Assembly (NCBI RefSeq): GCF_000711695.1
Contig: NW_013547016.1
Coordinates: 62,001 to 126,000, forward strand
Reading direction: 5' to 3'
Length of the DNA: 64,000 nt
Source of the DNA: Tilletiaria anomala UBC 951
Taxonomy: Eukaryota; Basidiomycota; Exobasidiomycetes; Georgefischeriales; Tilletiariaceae
Shown: piece after piece, positions 22,309 to 35,107 of the stretch
How the letters are laid out: each line of letters opens with the position of its first letter
How positions within the stretch are numbered: the stretch's first letter is position 1
Translations under genes and position numbers: made by a program
The notes under the pieces: model-generated
Database searches by the model: none
Told to the model about the DNA's origin: nothing
What the model saw: only the letters and a program-made list of their open reading frames with translations

Positions 22309-24095
22309 ATGTCCGCCACCATTGATCCCAATGTCCTCACCATGCCATCGCCTCCACAATCATCATCGCCCGATTACAACGACAACAATGGCAATGATTC
22401 AATGACATGCCACTCTGCTTCGCCGGCGGCGTCAATAGCCTCCTATCTGTCGTCGCCTGCCGCCGCCAGCTCGTCACGCAAGCGAAAGGCCTCTTTCAAT
22501 GCCAGGCCCCCGCAGAACATCGACGACCCGGCGCAGCGCAATCTCTGTCCTTCGAACAAACGAGCGAAGCCTATGTCTCCAGAGCGCATTGCGCGCCTCG
22601 AGGCTCGCCAGGCAAGAAACAGGGCATCGGCGCAGGCTTCTCGGGACAAGAAAAAGGCATTCATCTCCACCCTTGAGGTCGAACACAAGCAGCTCTGCAA
22701 AGAGAATGTTATGCTGAAGCAAGAAAATGCTGCCATGAACAACAAGATGTCCAGTCTCGAAAACAGGCTCAAGGCCATGGAGTCCATGATCAAGTCCATC
22801 CTCGACCCAGCCAGCGGCCAGTCATCACTCGTCTCGCTTCCTTCCATCGCACCGTGCATCCCATCTTCAGTAGCCTCGACATCGATCAGCTCAACGACTG
22901 CACTGAACCTTACGACTGACGCCGCATCTAGTACCACCTTTGCAACAGCGCCTTCTGCAGCGCCTTCCTCCTCTTCCCTTGCAACCACTTCCACGTCTCT
23001 CTCTGTGGCACCGGCCGCGCCGTTCGCCGCCCCGCACATCAAGCAGGAGCCGGTAGCCAGCTGGACGGAGGGATCAGAATCGAGCGCTCGTCTCCCCGCA
23101 GTGGAGGCGTTTACCCAGCAGCGGGCGCTCTTCTTTCCTCCTCCAGTATGGCTGTCAGCAGCTCCAACAATGCTTTTTGCGCAAGCGCGGCAGTATCGGT
23201 CGCGGCTGCATTGCAGAGAATCGACGGCGAACATGTGGTTGCAGGGCAAGGCACGGCAGGAAACCACGGCAGCAGCGGATCGGGCATATTACAGAACCGG
23301 TGCGAAGATGCGGCGACAGCTTCGAGCGGATTCAAGACAGTCAGCGCCAGCAGGATCGATGAACAGTGTGCAGGAGGTAATAAGGATGGAGCGAACACTG
23401 AAGGGTGCGCCACGGCCATCACCATCAAGCAAGAGCCCTCAGACCATGCGGACACGGGTAAGGTTACGGTTGGTATTACGACCTCCACCACCGCTTCCCC
23501 TGCACTCTTCGAGCCATCGCCGGCGGCCATCCTCAACGATACGGCTGTGCCTCTTGCGCAAGCTGGTGGACTTGGCTTGATCCTCGGAGACAACAACGAC
23601 CATGTCCAGCCTTTCTTGCCTCACGACAGCGAAGAGCAGCATGAGCCGCCTACATTGACGACCACCAGCGGAGATAACAGCATCGATTCTGCCAGTGCAA
23701 GCACCCCGGCATACTTTGATGACGAATTTGCACAGACATTCGACCTGGACGGCATGCTAGAAGACATGGCTCAATCTCGGCAGGAGCAGTATCACGACAG
23801 GAAGGAACAGCAGCAATGCGGCCACGACGGCGGGGTTAGCTTTGGTGGCGCATTTGACCTTGACCTTGGCCTTAACGTCAACCTCGACATCGACTTGGAC
23901 CTCACTGTGCGCAACGATGCGAGCCTTTACGATGCACTGTGCGCCGGCACGCGCTTTGCTGGTGACCAGCAGGAGCAAGACGACGATATCAAGCAGAAGC
24001 AATCGCAAGATGGTCAGATCGTCCAAGCAGATAACATACCCTCTACGCCGCCAAGTTTTGCGGAGCCGAGGGATGCCGTTGCTTGCCACGTTTGA
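22309..24095 (+). CDS. bZIP transcription factor, Hac1/Cib1-like, with frame change in the middle
   Basis: The basic region reads RIARLEARQARNRASAQASR followed by DKKKAFISTLE. The N-x7-R signature and RNRxxAQxSRDKK wording fit the Hac1/Xbp1/Cib1 class that drives the unfolded protein response. A leucine zipper follows (CKENVMLKQENAAMNNKMSS). Upstream are Ser/Asn-rich residues and a KRK basic patch; downstream are Ser/Thr/Ala-rich sequence and a sumoylation-type IKQEP. Near 23,060-23,160 the coding signal moves to another frame, which runs to 24095 with a second IKQEP and acidic stretches (DDEFAQTFDLDGMLEDMA, LDLGLNVNLDIDLDLTV) typical of activation domains. If read straight on, the first frame ends at 23580 with a basic, Pro-rich tail (423 residues). 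Removal of a segment of length 3n+2 is needed to join the two; one consistent choice (23061-23158) gives about 562 residues. Confidence 0.82.
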
Positions 24096-27000
24096 GCCCA
24101 ACACTGTCAATCGTATTGCTGCTTCCTGGGATCTCGTCGGCCGCGCTGTCGTTCCCCTTCCGTCCCGTTCGGTGCCCTTGACCCACTGTGGACTCTTTAT
24201 CATGTACGGATAGCATCTCTCCGCTCTTGCTTCGCGTTTCGGCTACAATGAATGACATGGCTGTGCCTCTGAATCCCCTTTTGTGCTGCAGGCAGCGCCT
24301 CCGGGCACCTAGCGTTTGCGCGCGGGTGGAGTGTCGCGAAGGAGACGGGCTGGAGCCGGGGAGTTGGGAACTCTGGAGTCTGGACATTGAACGGCTCAAG
24401 ACTTCAAGAGGACTGACACGCGTTCGTGCCTGCAGGGCTGTTTTAAATAGACCAATAGCTTAGAGACTCCCTTCATCTGCATATAAAGTATTCAAATACT
24501 CTCACAAATTACACATACACGCTGGGATGGCCAAGCGTAGGGGACGGTGCATATGCAGAGCAAGGGGGCTACTGGCGAGGGGCTCACAAGTCACAGACTG
24601 TCGCAGGGTATTGTGCACACATCTGTTGATAGACTGTTGCATAGTCGTCCCGAGTATCGAGACCAGAACTTTAGATAAGATGCTTGGAATGTGATGAAGA
24701 TCTGAAAGATTTGAGAATTTGGAATCGTATGGGGAGGTAAACCAACGATCAATTTTGGTCATTTTGTGGAATATAAATTGACAATGAAAGTTAACCGTTG
24801 TGAACAAGGCGTCTCCCGTTCATCGAACAATGATCAGAAGCGATGTCTCCTCCCTTCCATCTCCTTTCGAGTGATCAAGAGGCTCTTCCAATCCAAGTTG
24901 AATCGCAGTTCTCAAAGTGCTTTGACCAAGTGCTCAACTCAACTCAAACACTCGATTTAGGTTGTTGCATGCAATGCCGCTCATCCTTCTCTCAATCCTC
25001 GATCCGACTGAGTACGGAAATACTGGAGAGAAATGCCGAGTGGGGGAAGTGGGGTGGACCGTAATAAGAATGTAGAAACATGGCCGCACTGCTCGAGGAC
25101 GCGGGCCCGCAAGCTGCACAGGTTTGCCTGAGTGCCGAGGGCGTTGGGCCCAATGATAGATGACTGAGATGAAGGGAAAGCCTGCAAACTGCGAAAGGGT
25201 GTATTACATACATTTTTAAGAATGAAAATGGTTCAAGGAATAATAGCCGAGGCCATCAGGCGGCGGGGTGACATGGTAACTCACTATCTAGCCTTACCAA
25301 GTACTCATTCTTCATTACTCATTGCTCATTACCGCATCTATCATGAGGAATGGTGCAGACGCGTGACAAAGGGTTTGTTGCACACTGCTCACTACATACT
25401 CCCTGCTCACTGACCAGATCAGCATCGTAGTGAGTGACATCCAAGCTCCAACAGTACCAGCCCGTCGGCATACAAGTCGCGTTTGCGATTTGTGTCCGTA
25501 CTCTTCGGTGGCAACATGTATCACGACATCGTGCATCATGCATCATGTGCGGCAACACAAATTTTCCGTAACCTAGTAAAGCCCGTACTGCAGCAGACTG
25601 CAGCCCCCACGGGGGGTATATGCTACAGCACTGACAACAACTCTGAGCCCCTGAGTGCTGCTGAGCCTAACGCCCGCAAACTGACACTATACCTCGCTCG
25701 ACGTACACGGTACACGTCCTCATGATGTAACTGCTGTGCCGTACATCTGGACAAGAGTAAACCATGTACACACCTCGCGGGGTGTCGCCACTGCCAAGTT
25801 CTCTGCATACCATTGCCTATTCGCGTCACTGGATAGTTCAGAAAAGATGATAGTAGAAAGTAAAAAGGGTGGAACCGGACATGATACGGAATCAGAAATT
25901 AGTCGATATATATACATATACTGTATCTGAATTAATAAACTGTGGCGTCCATAAAGGAAAGTCAGGAACCGCGATTCCGTAGAGACGCTCGTTCCGGTTC
26001 TCTGGTTCGCACGTCCAAGTCCAACCCTGTCTAAAGCTCAAAATCAACAGAATTTGTGCATGTAGCACAATACAAATGTTGGAGGCAACAGTGAGTGGGA
26101 GCACGATGCCGGCGGTCGGGTGAGGTTGTTGCTAGCAGTTAGACGCCAGTGGTAAGTGGAGTACCTACTGGACGCGACGGCGGACGCTGGTGGACGCCAG
26201 AAGGAAATTCATTGTTTGACAATCGACGCTGGCAGGCACTGGTGGTTGGCGACTGGGGATGGCAACTGTGACATCTCAATGCCTCTTAAGTATGTTACAT
26301 TTGCCCCTGTTGGAGGGTGTTTGATGTTTGAACGCGTGCTTGTGATTGTCGAAGGCTTGTCTCTCTCTGTTGCGGCAGGGTTATTGCTGACATGTCGGGA
26401 GCAGAGATTCAGACTGCTGCCTCCTGCGCGCCTGGGCTCTGGCAATTGGAGCCTCCGCTCTTCTGGCTTCAGCCTTGTACATTACATAACATGACACATG
26501 CTATGTATATAGACACCTTGCAACTTTCTTCTGCCACGTTCCACGGTCGCCGGTCCGCAAACTGAGGACTGTCAGCATTCGGCACTCTGCAAGGGACGGT
26601 GTTCCTTTTGCAAAGTATATACGTAGTATTTACCCATGTATTTAAAGTATGTCGCATATGAAGGTACGTAAGTAGGAATGATTTTATTTTATTTAGCGCA
26701 TAAATATACCTCCATCACTGCGCCACAGCTGCCCCTTCCATGCTGTTCTGCCGCCATTATGTACGACTGCAGGAAGGTGCAGCGATTGAACGCCGGATCG
26801 CTGCATTTGGGAAGGCTGCATATATATGCACCCAAACAAGATATTTGCTGTATAGTATGTACGAGTATATATATATAACATAGATGCTACCTACCTTGAA
26901 TAAATTGTATGTACATATGACCTCCCACAGACCCACGCATCGCAGCTCTTATCCATGTGCTAATATATTTTCCGTGGCTTGCCCAGTTGTGCTCAGCTAA

Positions 27001-30000
27001 GGCTGCGTCTGCTGCGCTTTGCAAGGCGATGCAATGTGTGGCAACGTTGCGTCTGGGCGCGCTGGGCAGTGTACTTGGCGATAGCATTTGGCACTTCGCA
27101 TTGGTACTCGTATGTATGTATGTATATGTGCAATCTGTAATCATTCGTGCATACATACTCATACATATTCCGCTGATAATTGGGACATGTTGACACATCC
27201 TGGCCCCACGGTACAGCCTCAACTTGGCTGCATCACACTGTACAACTTGACGTGTACAGACCAAATTGCCGATACCTGATGGACAATAGTGATCTATGTC
27301 ATTAGAGTCGCTACCTACAGTTTCAGGGTAGAATCTGGTAGCCTGTGTCGTAGTGATATGAATGGAGGGCAGTGACATGGCGATGGCTGTCCGTTGTCAT
27401 GATATTGGATCAGGCGAAGACCAGTGCGTCGGTGTTTCACGGTATTCTCAGCTTACGTCGTTGTGCTGGCGTCTCAAAAGTCTGGGCACGCATCGCCGCC
27501 GAAAACAAGCCTCTGGCTATCGAGCATCAAGTATCGGGTACATAAGCATTTACGGTCAAGCGATCAAGCGCAAGCAACCGTGGCATGGCTGGCTAAATGA
27601 ACAGAGTGCAAAAATCTGCGACAATCGTGCGTGAGCAAGCCGTAGACGCTGCGCGTTCAGTCGCATCAGCCTTCACAGAACTGCATCAACTCTTCACTGT
27701 CTAACCCTGTCCCCCTTGCCATGAAAGAACCGTAGGAGCGCGTTTTCAAAATATGACACCTGACGATATCAGTAGAACTGGCGATGATGCGATGAAATGG
27801 ACAAGCGTATGCATCTTACGTAGTCAAGTTTGTTCGACGTGCAAAGATGAACGATATCGATGAATAGTGAACAAGAGCTGAGGCCAATCAGGTCGTTGAG
27901 ACATCAGTCGGACCGAGCTCTACATACTGAGGCCTCGGTTTTTTTGCACATCCCCAATATGAACCTAAATATGTTCTGTACAATCCTTACCCGATGGAAG
28001 TGCAATCGGGCAGGATGGGCACACGCGCGTGTGAGCGGCGACATAGCAAGGGTAAACCGCGAGCCGGCGCCGAACCGAGCCGGACCGGAGCGCCCGAGCA
28101 CCGAACTTCGAAAAATGCAGTCCACTTTTGTGCAAAGGAAAAATGTGTTTACACTTCCCTGGAGCGGATCAGGCGAGCCTCGTTATCATCGATAGTGTAC
28201 ATACTAATGGTGTGTATGGCTGGACCTCGTCTGGCCCCGTTGCACGAAAAAAAAGGGATTCGCACCATGGTGTACGTATGTATCAGGGACGCGAGAAAGG
28301 AATTCAAATAGGTCCAAATTCTTCATATGAAGGTCGGAGAACCTCGGGACGGGTGGAGGGTGGTTCTCGTCGGTGAGAAAAAGGGAACCAGCATATCACT
28401 TTTCGACAAGCTCGACTCTCTTTATGATTCAAACTGTCGAAACATTGCGAAAGCCCAAATACCTTCGCAATCCCAGCATACAGCTGTGCCCATTACATAG
28501 CAGCGCCTCTCGCTGCGTTTCCCGTTCCAATCATTGCTCGAGTAAGAGCCAAAAAGTGCTTCCGACTCTTCTTGAGTTTTGAGCATTGGGATGTTTGGCG
28601 CTTGAGTGCCTGAGAGTTAATGAGCGATGGGCTCCGAATCACAATGGATCTGGGACCTCATCCGCTCCCTGACTCTAGCGCCAATCAAGGGCTGAAAACA
28701 TGTGAGGGGCTTTTACGATGGGACGAAGCAAGCACAGGTGCTCCGTCTCTCCTAACGCCTCAGACTCAGACCTCAGACCGCACACGTCCATCTTTGTGAT
28801 CGGATTTTTGCGCAAGATTCTTGTTACCGAGCATTCTCAGTTTAGAGTGCGTATATACTGTATGTACGTCTTTCCTTGTGGCAACAGCGAACACATTGCT
28901 CAAGTTGCCAATGCTCCGGGTGAACAGAAAAACGGCCTTGGACGACCGAGATGAACAGCGAGCTATGTACCACTATGTAGAGAGTGTCTCACCGCGAGGA
29001 CACCAAAATTACAACTAATTCCTCTCCTTGCCAAGCTCCCACTCTAAAGCTTCGTCGAGAATCAATCAATACAAATCCAAGGTCGAAAGTCAAGCGTTAA
29101 GACTCTCATCAAGTGAGCAAATGAAGAAATGCACTCAGGACATGCACGTCATGAGTGGGCTAGTGGCGCCTCATTCTCTGATTCTGTAGCGGCCGTCGCA
29201 CCCAGTCATGTATGTAAGCACTGGAATAAATCTGTCAAAGTGGACTGTAAACGTGGTTCCCTATGCCCTTTATAGCTCTCCACCCCCGTGTGCTGGTGAA
29301 ATGTCTCACCAACAAGGATTGCATACTTGTAAACGCGTGCTCTAGTCGGACGTAGACGCACATCCACGCTGAATAATTGAGGTGCCTGAATTCTGGGTCA
29401 CTTTTTTATATGTACATACATATGTTTGTGTCAACATGTACTAGAACATGGGTATGAACGGACCGCGAACATGGAATGTGAAATCCGTATCGAGTTATGT
29501 ATGCAACGTTCTGAGCCATTACGTACTGTCGATTATTATGGGTTCGTTTATACCGGCTGTGGATCCGCGTTCCCATGCCACAAGTGTCTGATTGGGAGGG
29601 GGGACTTTGTGCTTTGGATTGATGGCATGGGCCAGCCTGAGCCACCAGCGGGTTCTCATCGTGATGGGGTGCAATGATAGTAAACGTCTGATTACCTTCC
29701 TGGGTCTCCCCTCAGCGCCTCCGCTCTCTGGTCTCTGCAGCTGGCTGGTCGGCAGGCTGGTGACCGGGCGCGTTTCGTTTTGCCTCCGGACGGGCCTCGT
29801 GGTCAGCTTTGTGCAGCGATCTGTTTGGAGTAATATGTAGTTACTAGTCAGTAGTCAGGCGTAGTATTGATCCACTACATAAGGCGAACTGCTATTGCTG
29901 CCGTTGGCACACGATCTCGTTCGGCGCTTTGCATTATGATTCGCTGCTGCTCACGAAGGATCATCGATGCTGATGCTGCTGTTGATTCCCGCATCCGCAT

Positions 30001-30282
30001 TCGCAATTCGCATTCACAGCAGCGCTCGCCGAGGCCCCTGCTCAGGCTTTAACATCCTGCTGGCTCCTTAGCCAAGCCCGACGTAGAAGTCGCCGCCCGT
30101 TCATTTTTATTGTCTTCATCTTCCTCTTCATCCTCGCTCGACGCAGGTCGGACGCCATCCAAGTCGAACCGCGGCTCTCACACACTGCGCGAAGGGTTAT
30201 CGGTGGTGAAATAGCCTTGGGAAGAGCGCCACACCCTCGGCAGCCAAGACACAAATCTGTCAGCTTGAGTCAACGTTAGAGT
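24096..30282. other. 6.2-kb gene desert, AT-richer than its surroundings
   Basis: No gene, RNA gene or transposon was recognised on either strand. From about 24,450 the sequence is visibly less GC-rich, with frequent ATATAT words (25,905-25,920; 26,815-26,880), TATG repeats at 27,111-27,126 and a TCATTACTCATTGCTCATTAC-like short direct repeat near 25,305-25,335. Around 28,050-28,110 a GC-rich block (repeated CGAGC/GAACCGAGCC words) interrupts it. It may be neutral spacer, old decayed elements, a replication origin or part of a chromosomal landmark. Confidence 0.45.
27111..27126. repeat. (TATG)4 microsatellite
   Basis: Four tandem TATG units within the AT-richer gene desert, followed by TATATG. 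Related CATACATACTCATACATA words occur on the same strand 30 bp further on. Confidence 0.6.
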
Positions 30283-32332
30283 ATGGTCGAGGGTCTTCGC
30301 GTGGAACTTCCGCACATTGTCAGCTCGAAGGATATTCAGAAGGATAGTCTTCGACAGGTTTTGCCCTACATTCCAGAAGTCTCGCTTTTGTTGAGAAGTC
30401 TGAATATGTCTTCGACTGCCCACCAGGAGGTGCGTAATGTCGAAGCGTACGGAGCTGGAGATCCTTTGACGAGCACCCCGCCGACTGATTCGCCCATCCC
30501 ATCGGGCTCCCCTTCCTCTGCAGGAAATTTCGCGCTATGACTATTCGCATGAGCAAGGCACAGAAGTGGGCGGCTACCCATTATCCTCGCAGCCATGGCT
30601 CGCAGCGCCACCCAATTTTCTGAACGTATCCGCAGGGATGATGATAGTCGCAGCCGATCATTTAGTGAGCGCGCCGACGACACCAACGTCGTACGCATCG
30701 GGACAGCATGCATACGCACGCGGCCCCGGGGGCATGCCTCCGCCGCATCACCCAGCATTGTCGGTCGTGTCGAGCCCATACACACAGTACGTCGTCGATG
30801 ACCATCATGCTGCAACTGCTACCGCTGCCGCTGCAGCTGGGGCCCTTCCGAGCGCGGACCAAGGCTCGGGATCCGGCGTGCAGACGCACCACTCGACGCC
30901 AGGCTTGCCATCAAATGCGCCTACGTCTGCGCATCTGGGCTTTGCTTCAGCAGTGGCGGACTGGCAAACGCTCATGCCATCCCCGCGCCTCTCCGTACCT
31001 CTCCCATCACAGCATTCTGCACCCGCACAGGTTCTCCCGCTTGGCCCGCCGGGGATATATCCCGAATTTGCGCAGCGATACGGAGGCGCAGGCCACGGTG
31101 TGGAGAACCGGCCGCGGTCGATCAGCTGGAGCACGCCATCCGATCATTTGTCAACTTTCCATCGACGCCCCTTTACAGGGAGGGCGAGCTTCAGCACCCA
31201 GGTACCGCCTGTGGGCGCTCCCATACCGCTCTTCCAGTCCGACTTGTCAGGGCCAATAGGCGGTTTCGCTCCGAGTGCCTCATCTTTCCAATATCCTCTC
31301 GATTCGTACGCATCACTGGAACCGACTGACCTAGGCGGAAACGAGCACATTACGCCGACATTGATGCAGCCCATGTGCCTGGGGGCAGATCAACCACCGT
31401 GGGCGGACCTTGAGCAGAGCCCTTCGTCTACATCCACGGCAGGGCCAATGCGGCGGCGAAACTCGACTGTATCATCAAGGAAGAGGTCAGCTCGGTCGAC
31501 TGCGACAGAAGTCGTGTGCCCTTATCCAGGGTGCGGCAAGGTGTTCCCCAAGAATCGAGTGTACAACTTGAAGGCTCACCTGCGAAGTCACACCAATTCC
31601 AAGCCGTTCTCATGTCCCGACTGCGACCGGTCCTTTTCGCGCAAGCATGACCTGCAGCGCCACGCTCGTGTACACGTGAGTCGAAAGGAGAAGCAAAGGA
31701 GCTACCGCAGGGGATGTTTTAAAGAATACTGAACCCTTTCCTCATCGTTGTCTCCATTGTGCACGGCACGCCAGACGGGCGACAAGCCATATATGTGTGA
31801 ACCGTGCGGGAAAACCTTCCCACGATCCGACGCACTGCGGCGACACTGGAAATCGGAAGACAACTGTCGGGATAAGCTGCCAGAGCTGCTAAAGCCCCAT
31901 TCACCCGGGTTAGCCGGTGATGGCGGCAGCGACGATGCGGACGGCGATGGGGATGGAGATGCGGATGGGAACGGCGACGGGGTTGGAGAAGGGGGTATTG
32001 ATGGTGACGGCTTTGGCTACCGGGGCTTCGCCTTCGCCGTCAGCGTCGGCGACGACGAGGATGCGAGCGGGGCCGATTTGTCGCAGCAGGACGTTGATGC
32101 CGTCTCAGCGGCTAGGTTGTCAGGCTCTTTGTCCCAGCCGCACTGGTTCGCGATGCCGAGCAGCGGCGGCGTCGAAGACAGTCTGAACTACGACACGGCG
32201 CTGGACCGGGCGACGATCCGCAGCGACGACGATGATGCCGAGCCTGTTGAGGGGAGCGAGGAGCAGCAACAGCAGCGGGGTGGTGAGGTTTCAATGGAGA
32301 CCAGACTGATAAAGGGGGCACAAGAAGGATGA
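30283..32332 (+). CDS. C2H2 zinc-finger transcription factor, Crz1-like fingers
   Basis: Three adjacent zinc fingers near the middle: CPYPGCGKVFPKN..NLKAHLRSH (C-x4-C), CPDCDRSFSRKHDLQRHARVH and CEPCGKTFPRSDALRRHW with Cys as last ligand. The YNLKAHLRSHT, RKHDLQRH and RSDALRRH words are those of the calcineurin-responsive Crz1 family, though the usual insertion in finger three is missing. Exons: 30283-30429, 30524-31675, 31775-32332, all phase 0. The last junction falls exactly between finger two and the TGDKPY linker. The first ATG (30283, A at -3 and G at +4) gives about 618 residues; an in-frame ATG at 30406 (MSSTAHQE) would give 577. The N-terminal half is Pro/Ser/His-rich and disordered. 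The C-terminal part has a Gly/Asp repeat (DGDGDGDADGNGDG) and an acidic-Gln tail. A role in calcium or stress signalling is inference. Confidence 0.82.
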
Positions 32333-35107
32333 TGATAGACTCAGCCGACACCCCACAGCGCATATAAGATGAAAAGGAGGAGCCTGGATATTGGAACACA
32401 GTTGCAACGAGCTGTTTGTTGACATTTGCAGCAACTGGACTGCGGTCAGCGTGGCGAAGCTGCACTGTCTCACTCTGAGCACGGCATACGTCACACACGA
32501 GGCGCAGCACCATTACACCACCGGCCTCACCACCAGCACTATTTCCACGTGGCAATTGGCCTTCATGTCATCGCGCTCCCTTCTCAACCGGTCGCACGAG
32601 TGAGTATGGCACCATCTACTGGCTCAGCTCACACACTGCATGCATGCACGCACGCCCACACATACGCATTAGCAAGTACCAACCGCGAGCGATCCACCAC
32701 GCATTACATATGGAAGCCCCCGAAAAGCATTTCTTGCATGCTACGTCATATCACGCATCTGCATTGGCCTCTCCGACTCGTCGTATCTCCAAAATCGATG
32801 ATCTGCAACATGTCGGTAGCAAGACTCCTTCCTTGCGAGCATCGACACGCTCGACTTCGCTTATCATCACTATCATCGTGTTCATCGTCATCATTGCTGC
32901 CACCGTCGCCATCCGACGCGCGCTCCGCCGGCGGTCGGTCCGCACATAGTCTGGACTCTGATGGCGCGAAGGTGATCTCGTCGCGACCGTCAAGGAGACC
33001 GGGCCCCGTTCCATTCCAACTTGGCGCTGCGCCTAACCGTACGACGCTGTACCAGTCACGTACGGACTATACGTCAAGGTTCACTATCACCATTCACTTC
33101 TTCCACTGCACAGCAAAGGAAACGCGCATGGAAAGGGGCGAGGGGGAAAGAAAGAGAGGACGAACAGTGGAATGGAGTTGTGGGCGGCGAAGACGACAGT
33201 CGAACGAGTAGAGTAATTCGATATATAGAGAAGACATTCTGCGTCCTCGTCATCGCTGTCCGTGACAATGGACGCAGTCACTGTCATTAGGGGAACACAC
33301 AAGGCTATGAAAGGCTATACACAGGCTAGCTGGTCTGCATACGGCATGAACGCGTGGTGCTCATCACGGATGGAAACTATGAACACAGATTGGAAGCGGT
33401 CAGCAGTGCGCTTTGCAAGGCAGACCGAGCGATCAGAACGTCTTGCGCGGTGCGCTCGTTGCAAAAACCGCATACGGGGCTATTGGGGGCCCTGGGGGTG
33501 CTGCTACACAGGGTCTGCTAACGCAGCCGACTATGACGTCTCGACGTCTTCACACACGAGTACCTGTGCTGAGTGTTCCCTTCTCGGTGTTCGCACTCAT
33601 GTGCACATATACTTGTGCCCGGCCGGCCCCTGTCAAGGTGATGGATGATCTTCCGGGCGGAATGTCCAATGTCGGCCGTGTGTGTCATTCGTCACGGCGC
33701 GTCGGACGGCCTGACGCCCTTGATCGTACATACGAAGCAGCGAAAGGCAAGGACCAGCAACGATGACACTCACACACGCACTAACCTTGATCTTGGGCCA
33801 ATTGAATGGAGAAAAGGAAGGTAGTGTTCACTTGATGGAGGTGTGTATTGCAATCGAGCATCGAGTTCGAAAGGCTGCCCGCTGGTACCTTTTGGTCAGC
33901 TGGTGAGAGCTGTTTGAACTCTGGTCTGGCACACAGAGACACATGGACCGACAGCGACAGAAAGCGCGGGTTTGGGCGGGCATCGGGGAACTCGGTTGAA
34001 GGCACACCGGATGCGCAACCCGTTCCCCTCGACAAGTTCTGACGCACGATCCCGCGTCGTGCGTTCCGGCGGCAGCAAGTGTGCGTCTGGCTGCAGCTTG
34101 TGGCATGCGGGCCAGCAAACCGGTGATCCCCCATCTAAGTGAATCGGCCCGTGACTTTCAGCGGCAGCAGTGCGGCGACACAGCAGTGCGCGAACACCCG
34201 GTCCCCAACCCTTCCTTATCTCTATCCCTACCCTGCTCCACGCTCCAGCGCTCTCCCGGTGTAGTAGGGCCGACGAGCCACGTCACACTGCACCGCTGTG
34301 ACACGATACGGAAGGGACGGAGGGAACGGGAGGACCGCCATGCGTGCCAGTCGCCGTGCCACCCTCGTCTGCCAGCTGCGTGTAGCATATCGTCCACCCT
34401 CAGCACCCTGCACGTGTTGCTGGGAAGCCCCTGGTGGGGTGACACTTGCGCAGTGCCTCCAGCCCATGAACCCAATTTTTCCGCAAGGCCATGGCTTTGC
34501 ATGAGGAGCACTTGCTGGGGGAGCACTGGGATGCAGTACCTCAGTGCTGCCCTCTAGAGGGGGAAACAAAAAACCCTGGTTGGAACCGTCGGCATTCCTC
34601 TTGTTTTGTGTCCGCTGAACTCAGGAGGGAGTGGATGCGGGCAGTGCACGAGTGTCACGTGTGGGAGGAGGAAGAGGGTGGGAAGGGACAGTGGGTGGTG
34701 GCTTTAGAGCGTTGGTGCAGTGCCCTCTGTGCATTTGCCAGCTATCCGCTTGCCGTCACACAAGGAATGCAACTTTTTTTCTGAAACCTGCAGATCCACT
34801 GCCCCACACCCAGCTGCCTATCGTACGCGGGCTGCAGCACACCAGCCGGCTGGCGGGCGGTCCCTGACTGCAACAATATATTATACGCCATCCGACCTTC
34901 ACCAAGCCCTTCAAGCTTTCTCCTTCTTTGACGTTGTCATCCTCTTCTGGTTGTTCTTCTGTACGGCCAGCCATCCGCCCTCGCCTTTTCTCCTCGCTGT
35001 CCTCCTTGTTTCTTCCTCTCTCCTCGCCCGACCGACCACGTTTACCTCGCTCCCGTCCTCTTCGCCCTATCACTTCCTCTCTCCTCCCTCCCCTTCGCTA
35101 CCACGTC
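32333..35107. other. 2.8-kb intergenic region with pyrimidine-rich promoter
   Basis: No supported gene. From about 34,905 to 35,105 the plus strand is almost pure pyrimidine blocks (TCCTCTC, CTCTCCTCC), the usual core-promoter texture of fungal genes, just before the deacetylase ATG. A TATATTATA word lies at 34,876-34,884. Other open frames here are GC-driven and lack domains. Confidence 0.5.

Noticed and set aside
23119-23158. 40-nt segment between two CAG|CAG sites as the IRE1 intron of the bZIP gene
   Set aside because: Sites look right, but removing 40 nt puts translation in the third frame, which stops at 23362 and misses the acidic domain. Kept as a candidate site, not as the call.
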